A stretch of 64,000 nucleotides of DNA from positions 682,373 through 746,372 of the forward strand of contig DF970690.1 in NCBI GenBank assembly GCA_001270045.2, read 5' to 3'. The notes under the pieces were generated by a model, which was given only the letters and a program-made list of their open reading frames with translations, ran no database searches and was not told where the DNA came from. This DNA comes from Bacteroidales bacterium 6E (GTDB taxonomy: Bacteria > Bacteroidota > Bacteroidia > Bacteroidales > Prolixibacteraceae). Positions within the stretch are counted from its first letter, which is position 1. The number at the start of each line of letters is the position of its first letter. The translations under genes and the position numbers were made by a program. This document shows, in pieces, positions 19,628 to 28,920 of the stretch.

Positions 19628-21787
19628 ATGAGACTGAAATTGATTCTGCTGGGAATGGTGTACCTGATGGTTACAACCTTCCCGAAAGCGAAAGCCGATC
19701 CCTTTACCACACAAGATACCCTGACCATTACGGTGGCCTCCGAACCCGATTATCCCCCGTTTTGCATGGTCGATGAAGATGGAACCCCCTATGGGTTTTC
19801 CATTGACCTGATCAAGGCTGCCGCCAAAGTCAGGAATATCCGGCTCGAATTTCATGTGGGCCCATGGTTCAAGATCAAGGAGGATCTTGTGGATGGCAGG
19901 ATAGATGTGCTTCCCATGGTCGGCAAGACACCCGAACGCGACAGCCTGTATGATTTCACCATTCCCTACATTACCCTGCACGGGGCTATATTCGTCAGAA
20001 AGGACGACCATTCCATCCACAGTGTAGGTGACCTTCAGGGTAAGCACCTACTGGTCATGAAAGGCGACAACGCCGAAGAATTTATACGTAGATCAGCCAT
20101 CACCAACCAAATCACCACCACCAACACCTTCGAGGAAGCCTTCAGGATGCTTTCGCATGGAAGCGGTGATGCCGTGATCATTCAAAAGATATTGGGCCTC
20201 GAGCTTCTCAAAAACCTTAAAATAAGAAACGTTACCGCCCTTGATATCCTGCTTGACGAGTTCAGGCAGGAGTTTTGCTTCGCGGTCAAAAAAGGAAACC
20301 AGCCCTTGCTCGACCAGTTGAACGAAGGACTTGCAGTCATCATTGCGAACAACACGTACGAGGATATCCATGCCCAGTGGTTCGGGCCTGAGATCGACAT
20401 GGCTGACATCTCAAGGAAGGTGGCATCCATCGTGATCCCAGCCATTTTTATCATCACCTTTATCTCTATCATTATCCTTCGCCGGCAAGTCAGGCGACGG
20501 ACAAAAAACCTCCAGCTCGAGTTTGAAAAGCACCAGATTACCCTCAATAAACTCTACCAGCAAAAAGTGTTGCTCGAACGTATGGAACAGATGATTCTTG
20601 TGGGTGGATGGGAATATGACGGCAACAATCGCCAGATGACCGTTTCAAAAGGATTTTGTAACATTTTCGGCCTTGCCCTGAAAGAGAACCTTCCGGCGAA
20701 CTTCATTTCTTCCATCAGGTTTGTCCATCCAAACGACAGGCGCAGGATTTTGGTGGTGTTTTCCCAGGCACTTGTCAATAGTTCAGAGATCGACGTTGAA
20801 GTCGAAATATTCAACCATGATTCGGAACCCCGGATTATCCGGATTACCGGAAGCCCCGAAACAGACAAGGCATTCTCACACCGTATTGCCGGTGCCGTGA
20901 TGGACATAACGGAGCAGCGTCGTACCGAACGGGAACTGATCCTCCTCAAGGATGGTCTCGAAGTCATTGTAACCGAAAGAACCCGCCAGCTGGAGGATAA
21001 AATCCGGAAATTAAGGGAAAGCGAAATGGCCATGCTTTACATGGTGGAAGACCTGAATGTCACTACCAACGAATTGAGGAGCGAACGCCAAAAGCTCGAA
21101 ATCGTGAACAAGGAGCTCGAAGCATTCAGTTATTCGGTTTCGCACGACTTACGGGCACCTTTAAGGGGAATACACGGGTTTACCGATATCCTGATCCAGG
21201 AGTATGGCGACAGGTTGGATGACGAAGGGAAAAGGCTCGGCCAGATCATCAAGAAGAACGCCCTCGACATGGGAAAACTGATCGATGACCTGCTCTCTTT
21301 CTCCCGGCTTGGCCGGCAGGCATTGAATGAAAGCCTGATCGACATGGACCACATGGTGCAATCAGTCATCCAGGAACTGAAAAGCCATTACCCCGGTAAT
21401 ATGCACAAGATCAACATCGGGAAACTTGAGCCTTGCATAGGCGACTTTTCCATGATACGTGTGGTGATGGTCAACCTGCTCTCCAATGCTTTCAAATTTT
21501 CATCCCAAAAAGAAATGCCGGTAATTGAAATATCTTCCGAAAGGCAGGGCCATAAAATCGTCTATACCATCAGGGACAACGGGGCCGGGTTCGACATGAA
21601 ATACAAGGACAAGCTTTTCGGGGTTTTCCAAAGGCTGCATACCGTCAGGGAATTCGAGGGAATCGGCGTGGGACTGGCCAATGTCAAACGGATCATCACC
21701 CGCCATGGCGGCGAAATCGATGCCGAGGGGAACCCCGGAAATGGCGCCAGGTTCTGGTTCACTTTACAGGCACAACAATCAACTTAA
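19628..21787 (+). CDS. sensor histidine kinase with periplasmic solute-binding domain
   Basis: This membrane kinase has 719 residues. It has a signal peptide and then a family-3 solute-binding domain (residues ~34-255; ASEPDYPPFC, GRIDVLPMVGKTPER, PYITLHGAIFVRKDD) placed in the periplasm to bind a small ligand such as an amino acid. A transmembrane helix follows (IVIPAIFIITFISIIIL, ~260-282), then a PAS domain (~320-440), a coiled coil, HisKA with the phospho-accepting His at ~506 (YSVSHDLRAPLRGIHGF) and HATPase_c (NAFKFSS, DNGAGFDMKYKDKLFGVFQR). The FSYSVSHDLRAP kinase type is typical of phytochrome-like kinases, which often pair with single-domain regulators. One such regulator begins 15 bases downstream. 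Confidence 0.85.
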   Translation: MRLKLILLGMVYLMVTTFPKAKADPFTTQDTLTITVASEPDYPPFCMVDEDGTPYGFSIDLIKAAAKVRNIRLEFHVGPWFKIKEDLVDGRIDVLPMVGKTPERDSLYDFTIPYITLHGAIFVRKDDHSIHSVGDLQGKHLLVMKGDNAEEFIRRSAITNQITTTNTFEEAFRMLSHGSGDAVIIQKILGLELLKNLKIRNVTALDILLDEFRQEFCFAVKKGNQPLLDQLNEGLAVIIANNTYEDIHAQWFGPEIDMADISRKVASIVIPAIFIITFISIIILRRQVRRRTKNLQLEFEKHQITLNKLYQQKVLLERMEQMILVGGWEYDGNNRQMTVSKGFCNIFGLALKENLPANFISSIRFVHPNDRRRILVVFSQALVNSSEIDVEVEIFNHDSEPRIIRITGSPETDKAFSHRIAGAVMDITEQRRTERELILLKDGLEVIVTERTRQLEDKIRKLRESEMAMLYMVEDLNVTTNELRSERQKLEIVNKELEAFSYSVSHDLRAPLRGIHGFTDILIQEYGDRLDDEGKRLGQIIKKNALDMGKLIDDLLSFSRLGRQALNESLIDMDHMVQSVIQELKSHYPGNMHKINIGKLEPCIGDFSMIRVVMVNLLSNAFKFSSQKEMPVIEISSERQGHKIVYTIRDNGAGFDMKYKDKLFGVFQRLHTVREFEGIGVGLANVKRIITRHGGEIDAEGNPGNGARFWFTLQAQQST

Positions 21788-21802
21788 ATAAACTTACCCA
21801 AC

Positions 21803-22246
21803 ATGACAAATCAATACAAAAGAGAAGTTCTGATTATCGAGGACAACCCATACGATGCCGAACTGGCCAAGCGTGTTTTGGTCAAGGCGAGCCCGGCCAT
21901 CCACATCCAGCTGTTGATGGATGGTGACGATGTATGGAACTTTTTCTTCAAGGGGACCGACGAGGATGTTTACCTTCGCTCGAAAGAGATCAGCCTGGTA
22001 CTGCTCGACCTGAAGATGCCCAAGATTGGCGGTCTCGAAATCCTGAAGAAATTGAAGGAAAATCCGATGACGGCTTCCATTCCGGTGGTCATCCTCAGCT
22101 CTTCGCGCGAACCCAGCGACATACAGGAAGCTTACCGCCTGGGCACCAACGGCTATGTGGTGAAACCGGTCGACTTCGAAGAGTACCGAAAAACACTTGA
22201 ACGCATAAACCTGTTTTGGATCGATATCAATGAAACCATGTTATGA
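21803..22246 (+). CDS. single-domain response regulator (CheY/Rcp1-like)
   Basis: This 147-residue protein is a receiver domain alone. Acidic residues lie in IIEDNPYDAE, the phosphorylated Asp is at ~69 (LVLLDLKMPKIGG), the Thr/Ser switch is in VVILSSS, and the conserved Lys is in GYVVKPVDFEEY. The spacing and the extended loop match Rcp1-type regulators, the usual partners of kinases like the one just upstream. With no output domain it probably works by protein contact or as a phosphorelay intermediate. Its stop overlaps the next start (ATGA at 22243), so the two are translationally coupled. Confidence 0.85.
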   Translation: MTNQYKREVLIIEDNPYDAELAKRVLVKASPAIHIQLLMDGDDVWNFFFKGTDEDVYLRSKEISLVLLDLKMPKIGGLEILKKLKENPMTASIPVVILSSSREPSDIQEAYRLGTNGYVVKPVDFEEYRKTLERINLFWIDINETML

Positions 22247-24618
22247 ACCCGAAAGTCAAGATCATACTGGTCGAGGATGTCGAGACGGATGCCCTTCTGG
22301 CAGTCCATGAGATCCGGAAAGCCATCCCGGATATCGAACTGGTGACGGTCGATACCGAGGAGGCGTTTCGCGAGGCCCTGGCCTCATTCCATCCCGACCT
22401 TGTCGTTACCGATTATAGTCTTCCCTCATTCGACGGAATGACCGCCCTGAAGATTACCCTTGCCCATGATGCCCTTATCCCGGTCATCATATTCACGGGT
22501 TCCCAAAACGAAAGCATCGCGGTCGAATGCATCAAGTCGGGAGCCGTCGACTATGTGCTGAAGGAACAGCAAAGACGGCTGGGGCAGGCTGTGGTGAATG
22601 CACTGAAGCAGAAAGAGGTCCAAAGGAAAAAGGAGGAAGCGCTGGCCATGCTGGCCGAAAGCGAACAGACCAACCGCTACTTATACGAATCCATGGCACA
22701 GGGTGTCATTTACCGCGACCACCAGGGAAAGATCATCCGCATGAACCGTGCCGCCCAGTCCATTTTGGGAATCGACCATTTCGATGCCGGTGACCAGTCG
22801 GCCGACCCCCTGTACCACAGTTTCTATGACAACGGCACATCGGTGCCCAGGGAGTCTTACCCTGCCATCAGAGCCCTGGTGACCGGACAGGAGAACCACA
22901 TTACCCTGCTCTATTACAACCGGCAGAAAGACATCCGCAAATGGATCACACACCATAGCCGACCTGAATTCAGGAAGGGTGAAAAGAAGCCCTTCCGGGT
23001 GTTTTCAACCATGGAAGACATTACGGAGCATAAAAGGCTGATTTCGGAAATATCCCAGCTCAACCAGCTTCTGGCTGAGAGGGTCGTCACCCGCACCAAC
23101 GAGATTAACCGGTTGTCGAACCTGAATTCGGCCATTCTCGACAATGCCGGTACGGCAGTCATGGTCTTTAACCACGACAATGTGGTTCAATTGTTCAATC
23201 CGGCAGCCGAAAAAATGTTCGGTTATGTGGCCACTTCCCTGACAGGTAAGCCTGCACCCCGGCTATTCAAAAGGATTGAAGCCTCCTCCTCCTCATCCAA
23301 TAGTGAAACTTTTCATGAAACAGATAATCAGTCGTGCAAGGTTGCCGATTTGATAAAGGAAGTAAACACGAACAGAGATAACTGGGTGGGTATACGGAAC
23401 GACGGCACAACGTTGCCCGTGAAACTGACGGTTTCAACCTTTAAGGATGAAACCGGTTCGGAAGCCGGCATCATAGCCATTGCAGTTGATACCACTGCCG
23501 AAAAGGAAGCTGAGGAAGCCCTTCGCCGAAATGAGTCGCTGATGAAGCTGGTCATGGCCACCTCCCCACTGGCATTGCTGGTGATTGACCACCGGCAGGA
23601 CACCGTTCTTTACTGCAACCAGAAGTTATCCGATATCTGGGGCCAGCCTGGCCTTCAGGTGCGAATATCAGGCAAGGCCAGTGCAGTGTTCACACAACTG
23701 GCATCCGCTCTTGCCGGCGATGACAACCAATTCTTCCTTGAGCTTCAGGATCCTGGCAATCATGCGGTATGTGAAAAAACAATCCAGCTGAAGGGCGGCA
23801 ATTTCATCAAGTGCTATACCGACCTTATATTGGGAGAATCCGGTAAGTGTTATGGTCGGTTATACACCTTTGAGGACGTGACCAGGGAAGAGGAGTATGC
23901 CCGGTCACTCAGGGTCTCAATCGAAAAGGAAAAGGAGCTGAACGAACTGAAATCGAAAATCGTCAGGCTGACCTCCCACGAATTCAAGACTCCCCTGGCC
24001 TCAATCCTGATGGCCTCGGAAACCCTGCAGCATTATGGCATGAAGCAAGTCGACGGGAAGTTTTCAGTGTATTTCGAACGGATCGACAAGAACGTCCTGT
24101 ACATGAAAGAGATGATCGACAAGTTCCTGAACCTGTCGCGACTGGAAAGCGGCCACCTGCCGGTACAGCTTACCCCGGCAGACCTGGTACGGTTCACCCG
24201 TGAATGGCTGGTCGATTATCATGACAAAAACACGCCTTCCGCCACGATCTTATTCAAATCCGAATGCGATGAATGTAACATGCATATGGATACTTACCTG
24301 ATGGAACAGGTATTGAACAACCTGGTTTCCAACGGGATTAAATATTCACCCGAAGGCAGTACGGTCACCATCGAGGTGGCCGCAACCGATGATACGGCCA
24401 GCATCACCATTACCGACCAGGGAATCGGGATACCGGTCGACGAGCAGCAAAACGTGTTTTCCACCTTCTTCAGGGCATCTAATGCCCGTAAGACGGCAGG
24501 CACAGGGCTTGGACTGGCAACGGTGAAACAGATCATTGACCTGCACGGCGGCAGGATCGGGATCAGCAGTGAAGAGAACCGCGGAACACAGGTAAAGGTT
24601 GAATTGCCTTTAAACTGA
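22243..24618 (+). CDS. receiver-PAS hybrid sensor histidine kinase
   Basis: This soluble 791-residue protein has a receiver domain at residues ~4-120 (ILVEDVETDA, phospho-Asp ~57 in VVTDYSLPSFDG). Three PAS domains follow (~135-270, starting MAQGVIYRDHQGKIIRMNRA; ~290-420; ~430-555). HisKA has its His at ~579 (RLTSHEFKTPLASILMASE) and HATPase_c carries NNLVSNGIKYS, DQGIGIPVDE and GTGLGLATVKQI. No membrane segment is seen. The N-terminal receiver suggests that it is switched by an upstream kinase and modulates its own output. The kinase core and the first PAS are paralogous to those of the next gene, pointing to local duplication. It overlaps the preceding response regulator by four bases. Confidence 0.85.
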   Translation: MNPKVKIILVEDVETDALLAVHEIRKAIPDIELVTVDTEEAFREALASFHPDLVVTDYSLPSFDGMTALKITLAHDALIPVIIFTGSQNESIAVECIKSGAVDYVLKEQQRRLGQAVVNALKQKEVQRKKEEALAMLAESEQTNRYLYESMAQGVIYRDHQGKIIRMNRAAQSILGIDHFDAGDQSADPLYHSFYDNGTSVPRESYPAIRALVTGQENHITLLYYNRQKDIRKWITHHSRPEFRKGEKKPFRVFSTMEDITEHKRLISEISQLNQLLAERVVTRTNEINRLSNLNSAILDNAGTAVMVFNHDNVVQLFNPAAEKMFGYVATSLTGKPAPRLFKRIEASSSSSNSETFHETDNQSCKVADLIKEVNTNRDNWVGIRNDGTTLPVKLTVSTFKDETGSEAGIIAIAVDTTAEKEAEEALRRNESLMKLVMATSPLALLVIDHRQDTVLYCNQKLSDIWGQPGLQVRISGKASAVFTQLASALAGDDNQFFLELQDPGNHAVCEKTIQLKGGNFIKCYTDLILGESGKCYGRLYTFEDVTREEEYARSLRVSIEKEKELNELKSKIVRLTSHEFKTPLASILMASETLQHYGMKQVDGKFSVYFERIDKNVLYMKEMIDKFLNLSRLESGHLPVQLTPADLVRFTREWLVDYHDKNTPSATILFKSECDECNMHMDTYLMEQVLNNLVSNGIKYSPEGSTVTIEVAATDDTASITITDQGIGIPVDEQQNVFSTFFRASNARKTAGTGLGLATVKQIIDLHGGRIGISSEENRGTQVKVELPLN

Positions 24619-24711
24619 AGAATTATTTTATCCTGAACAGATAATTTTTTTGGATAGAATATTGTAATTCATTACCTTACAGATCGAAATACACACACGT
24701 CGGATTGTAGA

Positions 24712-27201
24712 ATGAAAAGTATTGAACACCTTGAATTGGAACTTGCCAAACTTAGAAAGGAGCTAGAAGGTAAGAATCACATTCTGAAGCAAATGCAATT
24801 CGAAAAGAATGCTTTGGAGGAGAAAATCGAATTGTTGTTATCCACAGAATTGGAAAATAAGGAAACCGAAAATTCCGATACCATCCGTTTCGAAACATTG
24901 TTAAACAGGATGACGAAGGGGGTTGTTTTCCAGGATACAACCGGAAAAATCATCCGGCACAACCGGGCCGCCGAAAAAATCCTTGGTCTTTCGACCGACC
25001 AGATTACAGGCAGGACATCATTCGATCAGCAATGGAAGGCAATACGCGAAAATGGATCGGCATTTCCGGGAGAAGATCATCCTGCAATGGTTACCCTGAC
25101 CACCGGTAAAGCTTTGAGTGATATTGTCATGGGAGTTTTTCGCCCCGATACCCAAACTTATACCTGGCTTCTGGTAAATTCCACCCCTATATTCAAAGCG
25201 GGAGAAACAGTGCCTCATGAAGTGTTGACAACCTTTGAAGATATCACCCATCGCAAGTTTTTGGAAAGCACAATCGATACGCATAACGAGAAGCTGAAAG
25301 CTATCATAGAGTCCATCCCGGGCAAAATTTTTGAGCATGACCAGGATGGCAACTTTGTTGGATTTTATGTGCGTGATCCCGATAAAATGCTTGCCCCACA
25401 GGAGAAACTGGTCGGGATGAACCTGGCGGATATCTTTGAGCCCGAAGCGGCCGAAATTAATCTCAAAAGCATCCGGGAGAGCCTGTCCGACAATAAATTG
25501 GTGATCCATGAATTTTCCCATTTCCATGACGGGAAATTACATTATTACGAAGTCAGTACAGTGCCAATCAATAATCACCGGGTCATCCGGTTTACAAGGG
25601 ACATTACAGATAAGAAGGAGAATGAACTTGAGTTAAAGAAGCTCAAGATCGCCATTGAACAGAGTCCGGTCATGCTCGTGATCACCAATCCCCGGGGCGA
25701 AATGGAGTATGTAAGCCCGGCCTTTACACAAATTACGGGATATGACTGGGAAGACGTTATTGGCAAGCATACCCGAATGCTGAAATCCGGCGAAAATCCG
25801 AAAGAAATGTATGAGGACCTCTGGTTAAGCATCATACGTGGCGAAAGGTGGTATGGGGTATGGATAAACCTTAAGAAAAACGGCGAGAAGTATTGGGAAA
25901 ACATCATCATCAGTCCGGTGACGGATGATAAAGGGAACATCATTCATTTTATCGCCATCAAGGAAGACATAACGGAACGAAAACTGGCCGAAGATAAGAT
26001 CCTGGAACTCAATGCCGGACTTGAGGACAAGGTCAGGGAGAGGACCGCCGAACTTTCGGCATCCAATGAAAGACTTATTGCCGAAACGGAAGAGCGAAAG
26101 CGCATAGAGGAAGAATTGAAGGCGAAAACCAAAGAATTGGAAAAGTTCTTTACGGTTTCGCTTGAAATGCTATGCATTACCAGTTTGCAAGGCGATTTCC
26201 TGAAAGTCAACAATGCATTTCAGGATATATTGGGTTATTCTCCGGAATACTTCGAGAAAAGAAATTTTTCTGATTTTTTGCATCCCGATGACGTAAAGTC
26301 CACATCCCGGATTGTGGCAAATCTGGGTGTAAGTGAAAAGATTCTGGGATATACCAATCGTTACAGGCATAAAAATGGCTCTTATAGAAATATCGAATGG
26401 CATGTTGTCAAGGTTGGTGACCATTTATATGCCGCTGCCCGGGATGTGACTGAACGCATCATCTTTGAAGAGTCTTTACAGGCCAATATTGCCAAGGAGA
26501 AGGAATTGAATGAATTGAAATCGAGGTTTGTATCCATGGCATCCCACGAATTCCGTACGCCTTTGTCAACCATCCTTATGGTTTCCGAAACCTTGCTGAA
26601 TTATTGGAAGAAAATGGACGAAGCGAAGATTCAGGCAAAGCTGAATACCATGATATTCCAGATCAAACACCTGAATGACATCGTATCCAATGTACTTCAG
26701 GTTTCGAAAATACAGGAAGGACGCATCCCTTTTAACCCACAGGAGACTGAAGTCGTTTCGTTCATCCAAAACGCCATATCTCCTTTTAATTCCGACAAAA
26801 AACTAAAGCGTAATATTGAATTCCGGAGTGAATTTGAAAGCCTGACAATATTCATGGACTGTCAATTAATGTTACAGGTCATGAATAACCTTTTATCCAA
26901 TGCCATCAAATATTCCCAGCCCGACCCTGGTGTCCTGGTTCGTCTGTATAAAGATGACAGAAAGATCATGATCAGCGTCAGGGATAACGGGATAGGGATT
27001 CCCAAAGATGATTTGCCCAGGATGTTCGAGCCATTCTTCAGGGCTGGCAACGTGACAAAAATAGACGGCAACGGACTGGGACTCACCATCGTCAGGGAAT
27101 GTGTAGTCCTCCATGGCGGTAACATATCCGTCACAAGCGAACAAAACCTGGGAAGTACATTCCTGATAGAATTGCCGGAAGAACTGATTATATCCGAATA
27201 A
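24712..27201 (+). CDS. multi-PAS sensor histidine kinase
   Basis: This 829-residue soluble kinase starts with a coiled coil (residues 1-50). Four PAS domains follow: ~60-180 (MTKGVVFQDTTGKIIRHNRA), ~190-305, ~310-425 (SPAFTQITGYDWEDVIGKH) and ~480-595. A coiled coil (~430-475) separates the third and fourth. HisKA has its His at ~612 (FVSMASHEFRTPLSTILMVS) and HATPase_c carries NNLLSNAIKYSQ, DNGIGIPKDD and GNGLGLTIV. It lacks membrane segments and a receiver. The PAS pair GKHTRMLKSG/ITERKLAED is of the kind that often binds haem or flavin, but the cofactor cannot be read from the sequence. It is paralogous to the kinase upstream. Confidence 0.85.
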   Translation: MKSIEHLELELAKLRKELEGKNHILKQMQFEKNALEEKIELLLSTELENKETENSDTIRFETLLNRMTKGVVFQDTTGKIIRHNRAAEKILGLSTDQITGRTSFDQQWKAIRENGSAFPGEDHPAMVTLTTGKALSDIVMGVFRPDTQTYTWLLVNSTPIFKAGETVPHEVLTTFEDITHRKFLESTIDTHNEKLKAIIESIPGKIFEHDQDGNFVGFYVRDPDKMLAPQEKLVGMNLADIFEPEAAEINLKSIRESLSDNKLVIHEFSHFHDGKLHYYEVSTVPINNHRVIRFTRDITDKKENELELKKLKIAIEQSPVMLVITNPRGEMEYVSPAFTQITGYDWEDVIGKHTRMLKSGENPKEMYEDLWLSIIRGERWYGVWINLKKNGEKYWENIIISPVTDDKGNIIHFIAIKEDITERKLAEDKILELNAGLEDKVRERTAELSASNERLIAETEERKRIEEELKAKTKELEKFFTVSLEMLCITSLQGDFLKVNNAFQDILGYSPEYFEKRNFSDFLHPDDVKSTSRIVANLGVSEKILGYTNRYRHKNGSYRNIEWHVVKVGDHLYAAARDVTERIIFEESLQANIAKEKELNELKSRFVSMASHEFRTPLSTILMVSETLLNYWKKMDEAKIQAKLNTMIFQIKHLNDIVSNVLQVSKIQEGRIPFNPQETEVVSFIQNAISPFNSDKKLKRNIEFRSEFESLTIFMDCQLMLQVMNNLLSNAIKYSQPDPGVLVRLYKDDRKIMISVRDNGIGIPKDDLPRMFEPFFRAGNVTKIDGNGLGLTIVRECVVLHGGNISVTSEQNLGSTFLIELPEELIISE

Positions 27202-27240
27202 ACCTGGTAAACTCAATCTTTCAACCCAATACCTATCCCA

Positions 27241-28920
27241 ATGAATCGCCCCAAAATCAACGTATTGTACCTAAACTATGTCCCGGAGCTGGCAATGACA
27301 GCTGATTTTTTCAAGACCGGAAACAATTATCAGGTACATTATCTGGACAGCAATGAAATATCATTGCGAAACATCCTTTTTACCGAATATCGGGTGCATG
27401 TCATTATTTGCAAAGCGGCAAATGACCTTGTTTATGAAATCCTTGATAAAATAAACAAATCCGGGGATTGCACACCAACCATCGTGGTACTGCCTTCATC
27501 ATCCTGCAAAGATGTGGTCCAATTGATGAAATCCGGCGCTTTCCATGTCATTGAGGCATCGGGAGACTGGAAGGAACAATTGAAGCAGGGTATTTCTGAT
27601 GCCTTGGAATATTCGGCAATCCACCTGGAGAAGAACACTGACCGTAATCAGGCCCTGGCGGGCCAAATGTACCAGATGCTTGAGAAATTCCCCCTGGGAT
27701 ATCAATCACTCGATCGAAAGGGACGATTTCTTTTCGTAAACGATGAATGGTCAAAAATTCTTGGATATACAAAAGAGGAGGTATTAGGCCAGCGATTTGA
27801 AAAATTTATGCCAGTCGAGGATGCCGAAGCATTTCATGAAAGATTTTCGAATTTTGTCAGAAATGGGTACGCCAACGCTACAGTAAGGCTTTACGACAAG
27901 GGAAATAACCTGAAGTACATCCATTTTAACGCCCATATCGGATATAAGGATAACGAGGTATTTGACAGGACCCACTGTATCATTTTGGACATGACCGAGA
28001 AGGTTGAACTGGAAAACCAATTGCTCGAAAGTGAGGAAAAATATCGCCTGTTAATGGATACCAGCATTGATGCCGTGTTGGTTACAAATCCCGACGGAAG
28101 CATTTATGAAGCAAACCAGTCCGCTTGCGACATGTTTGGTTGGACGGAGCAGGAAATATGCGAGGGCGGCCGCAACCTCCTTGTCGACACCAACGACCCC
28201 CGGCTTTACGAACAATTGCAAAGACGTACCGAAAACGGAAGATCAAGCGGGATCATCACCTTTAAGCGAAAAGACAACAGTAAATTCGAAGGAGAAATCA
28301 CTTCGGCAGTCTTTACCACCAGCCAGGGAAAAACCTTCTCAAGTATTGTGGTCAGGGACATTACCGAAAAGATCGAGACACTGAACAGATCCATTGAAAG
28401 TGAAAAGAAGTACCGCCTGCTTATCGAAAACCATTCCGAACTGGTAATTAACATGGATCATCAGGGCTCCATCCTTTTTGCCAGCCCTTCGTTTTGCAAA
28501 TTCACCGGCAAGGAGGAAAAAGAACTTGTTGGAAATTCATTCCTGTTCTTTATAGCCCGGGAGGACATCCCAATTGGGAAAGACATGATGACCCAGATTG
28601 CCAAAATGCCACACAATTATTCCATCGATCTGCGTATGGAGTCAGCGACCGGAAACCAATGGGTGGCATGGAATATCAATTCAAAGCTGGATGAATCCGG
28701 ACAAACATTGGAGTCGCTTTGCATCGGTCGAAACATCAACGAACAGAAAATAGCACAGCGTAAAATCGAGGAACAGCTGAAAGAGCTGACACGATGGCAC
28801 GAAACCACCCTGGGCAGGGAATTCAGAATTGTGGAACTGAAAAGGGAGGTTAACCGGTTATTGTCAGAGGCAGGAAAGCCCCCGCTTTACACAAGTGTCG
28901 AAAACGATACGGAACAATGA
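27241..28920 (+). CDS. pseudo-receiver/PAS protein without kinase domain
   Basis: This 559-residue soluble protein has residues ~4-125 with a receiver-like alternation of strands and helices (INVLYLNYVPELAMTADFF, TPTIVVLPSSSCKDVVQLMK). The expected phospho-Asp position reads VHVIICKAAN, so it is probably not phosphorylated. Three PAS domains follow (~142-258, ~262-380, ~385-500). The C-terminus (LTRWHETTLGREFRIVELKR, then ending near GKPPLYTS) matches the motif ending the PAS protein at 19000. No catalytic domain is present. Its stop overlaps the start of the following membrane kinase (ATGA at 28917), so it is likely a partner or regulator of that kinase. Confidence 0.8.
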   Translation: MNRPKINVLYLNYVPELAMTADFFKTGNNYQVHYLDSNEISLRNILFTEYRVHVIICKAANDLVYEILDKINKSGDCTPTIVVLPSSSCKDVVQLMKSGAFHVIEASGDWKEQLKQGISDALEYSAIHLEKNTDRNQALAGQMYQMLEKFPLGYQSLDRKGRFLFVNDEWSKILGYTKEEVLGQRFEKFMPVEDAEAFHERFSNFVRNGYANATVRLYDKGNNLKYIHFNAHIGYKDNEVFDRTHCIILDMTEKVELENQLLESEEKYRLLMDTSIDAVLVTNPDGSIYEANQSACDMFGWTEQEICEGGRNLLVDTNDPRLYEQLQRRTENGRSSGIITFKRKDNSKFEGEITSAVFTTSQGKTFSSIVVRDITEKIETLNRSIESEKKYRLLIENHSELVINMDHQGSILFASPSFCKFTGKEEKELVGNSFLFFIAREDIPIGKDMMTQIAKMPHNYSIDLRMESATGNQWVAWNINSKLDESGQTLESLCIGRNINEQKIAQRKIEEQLKELTRWHETTLGREFRIVELKREVNRLLSEAGKPPLYTSVENDTEQ

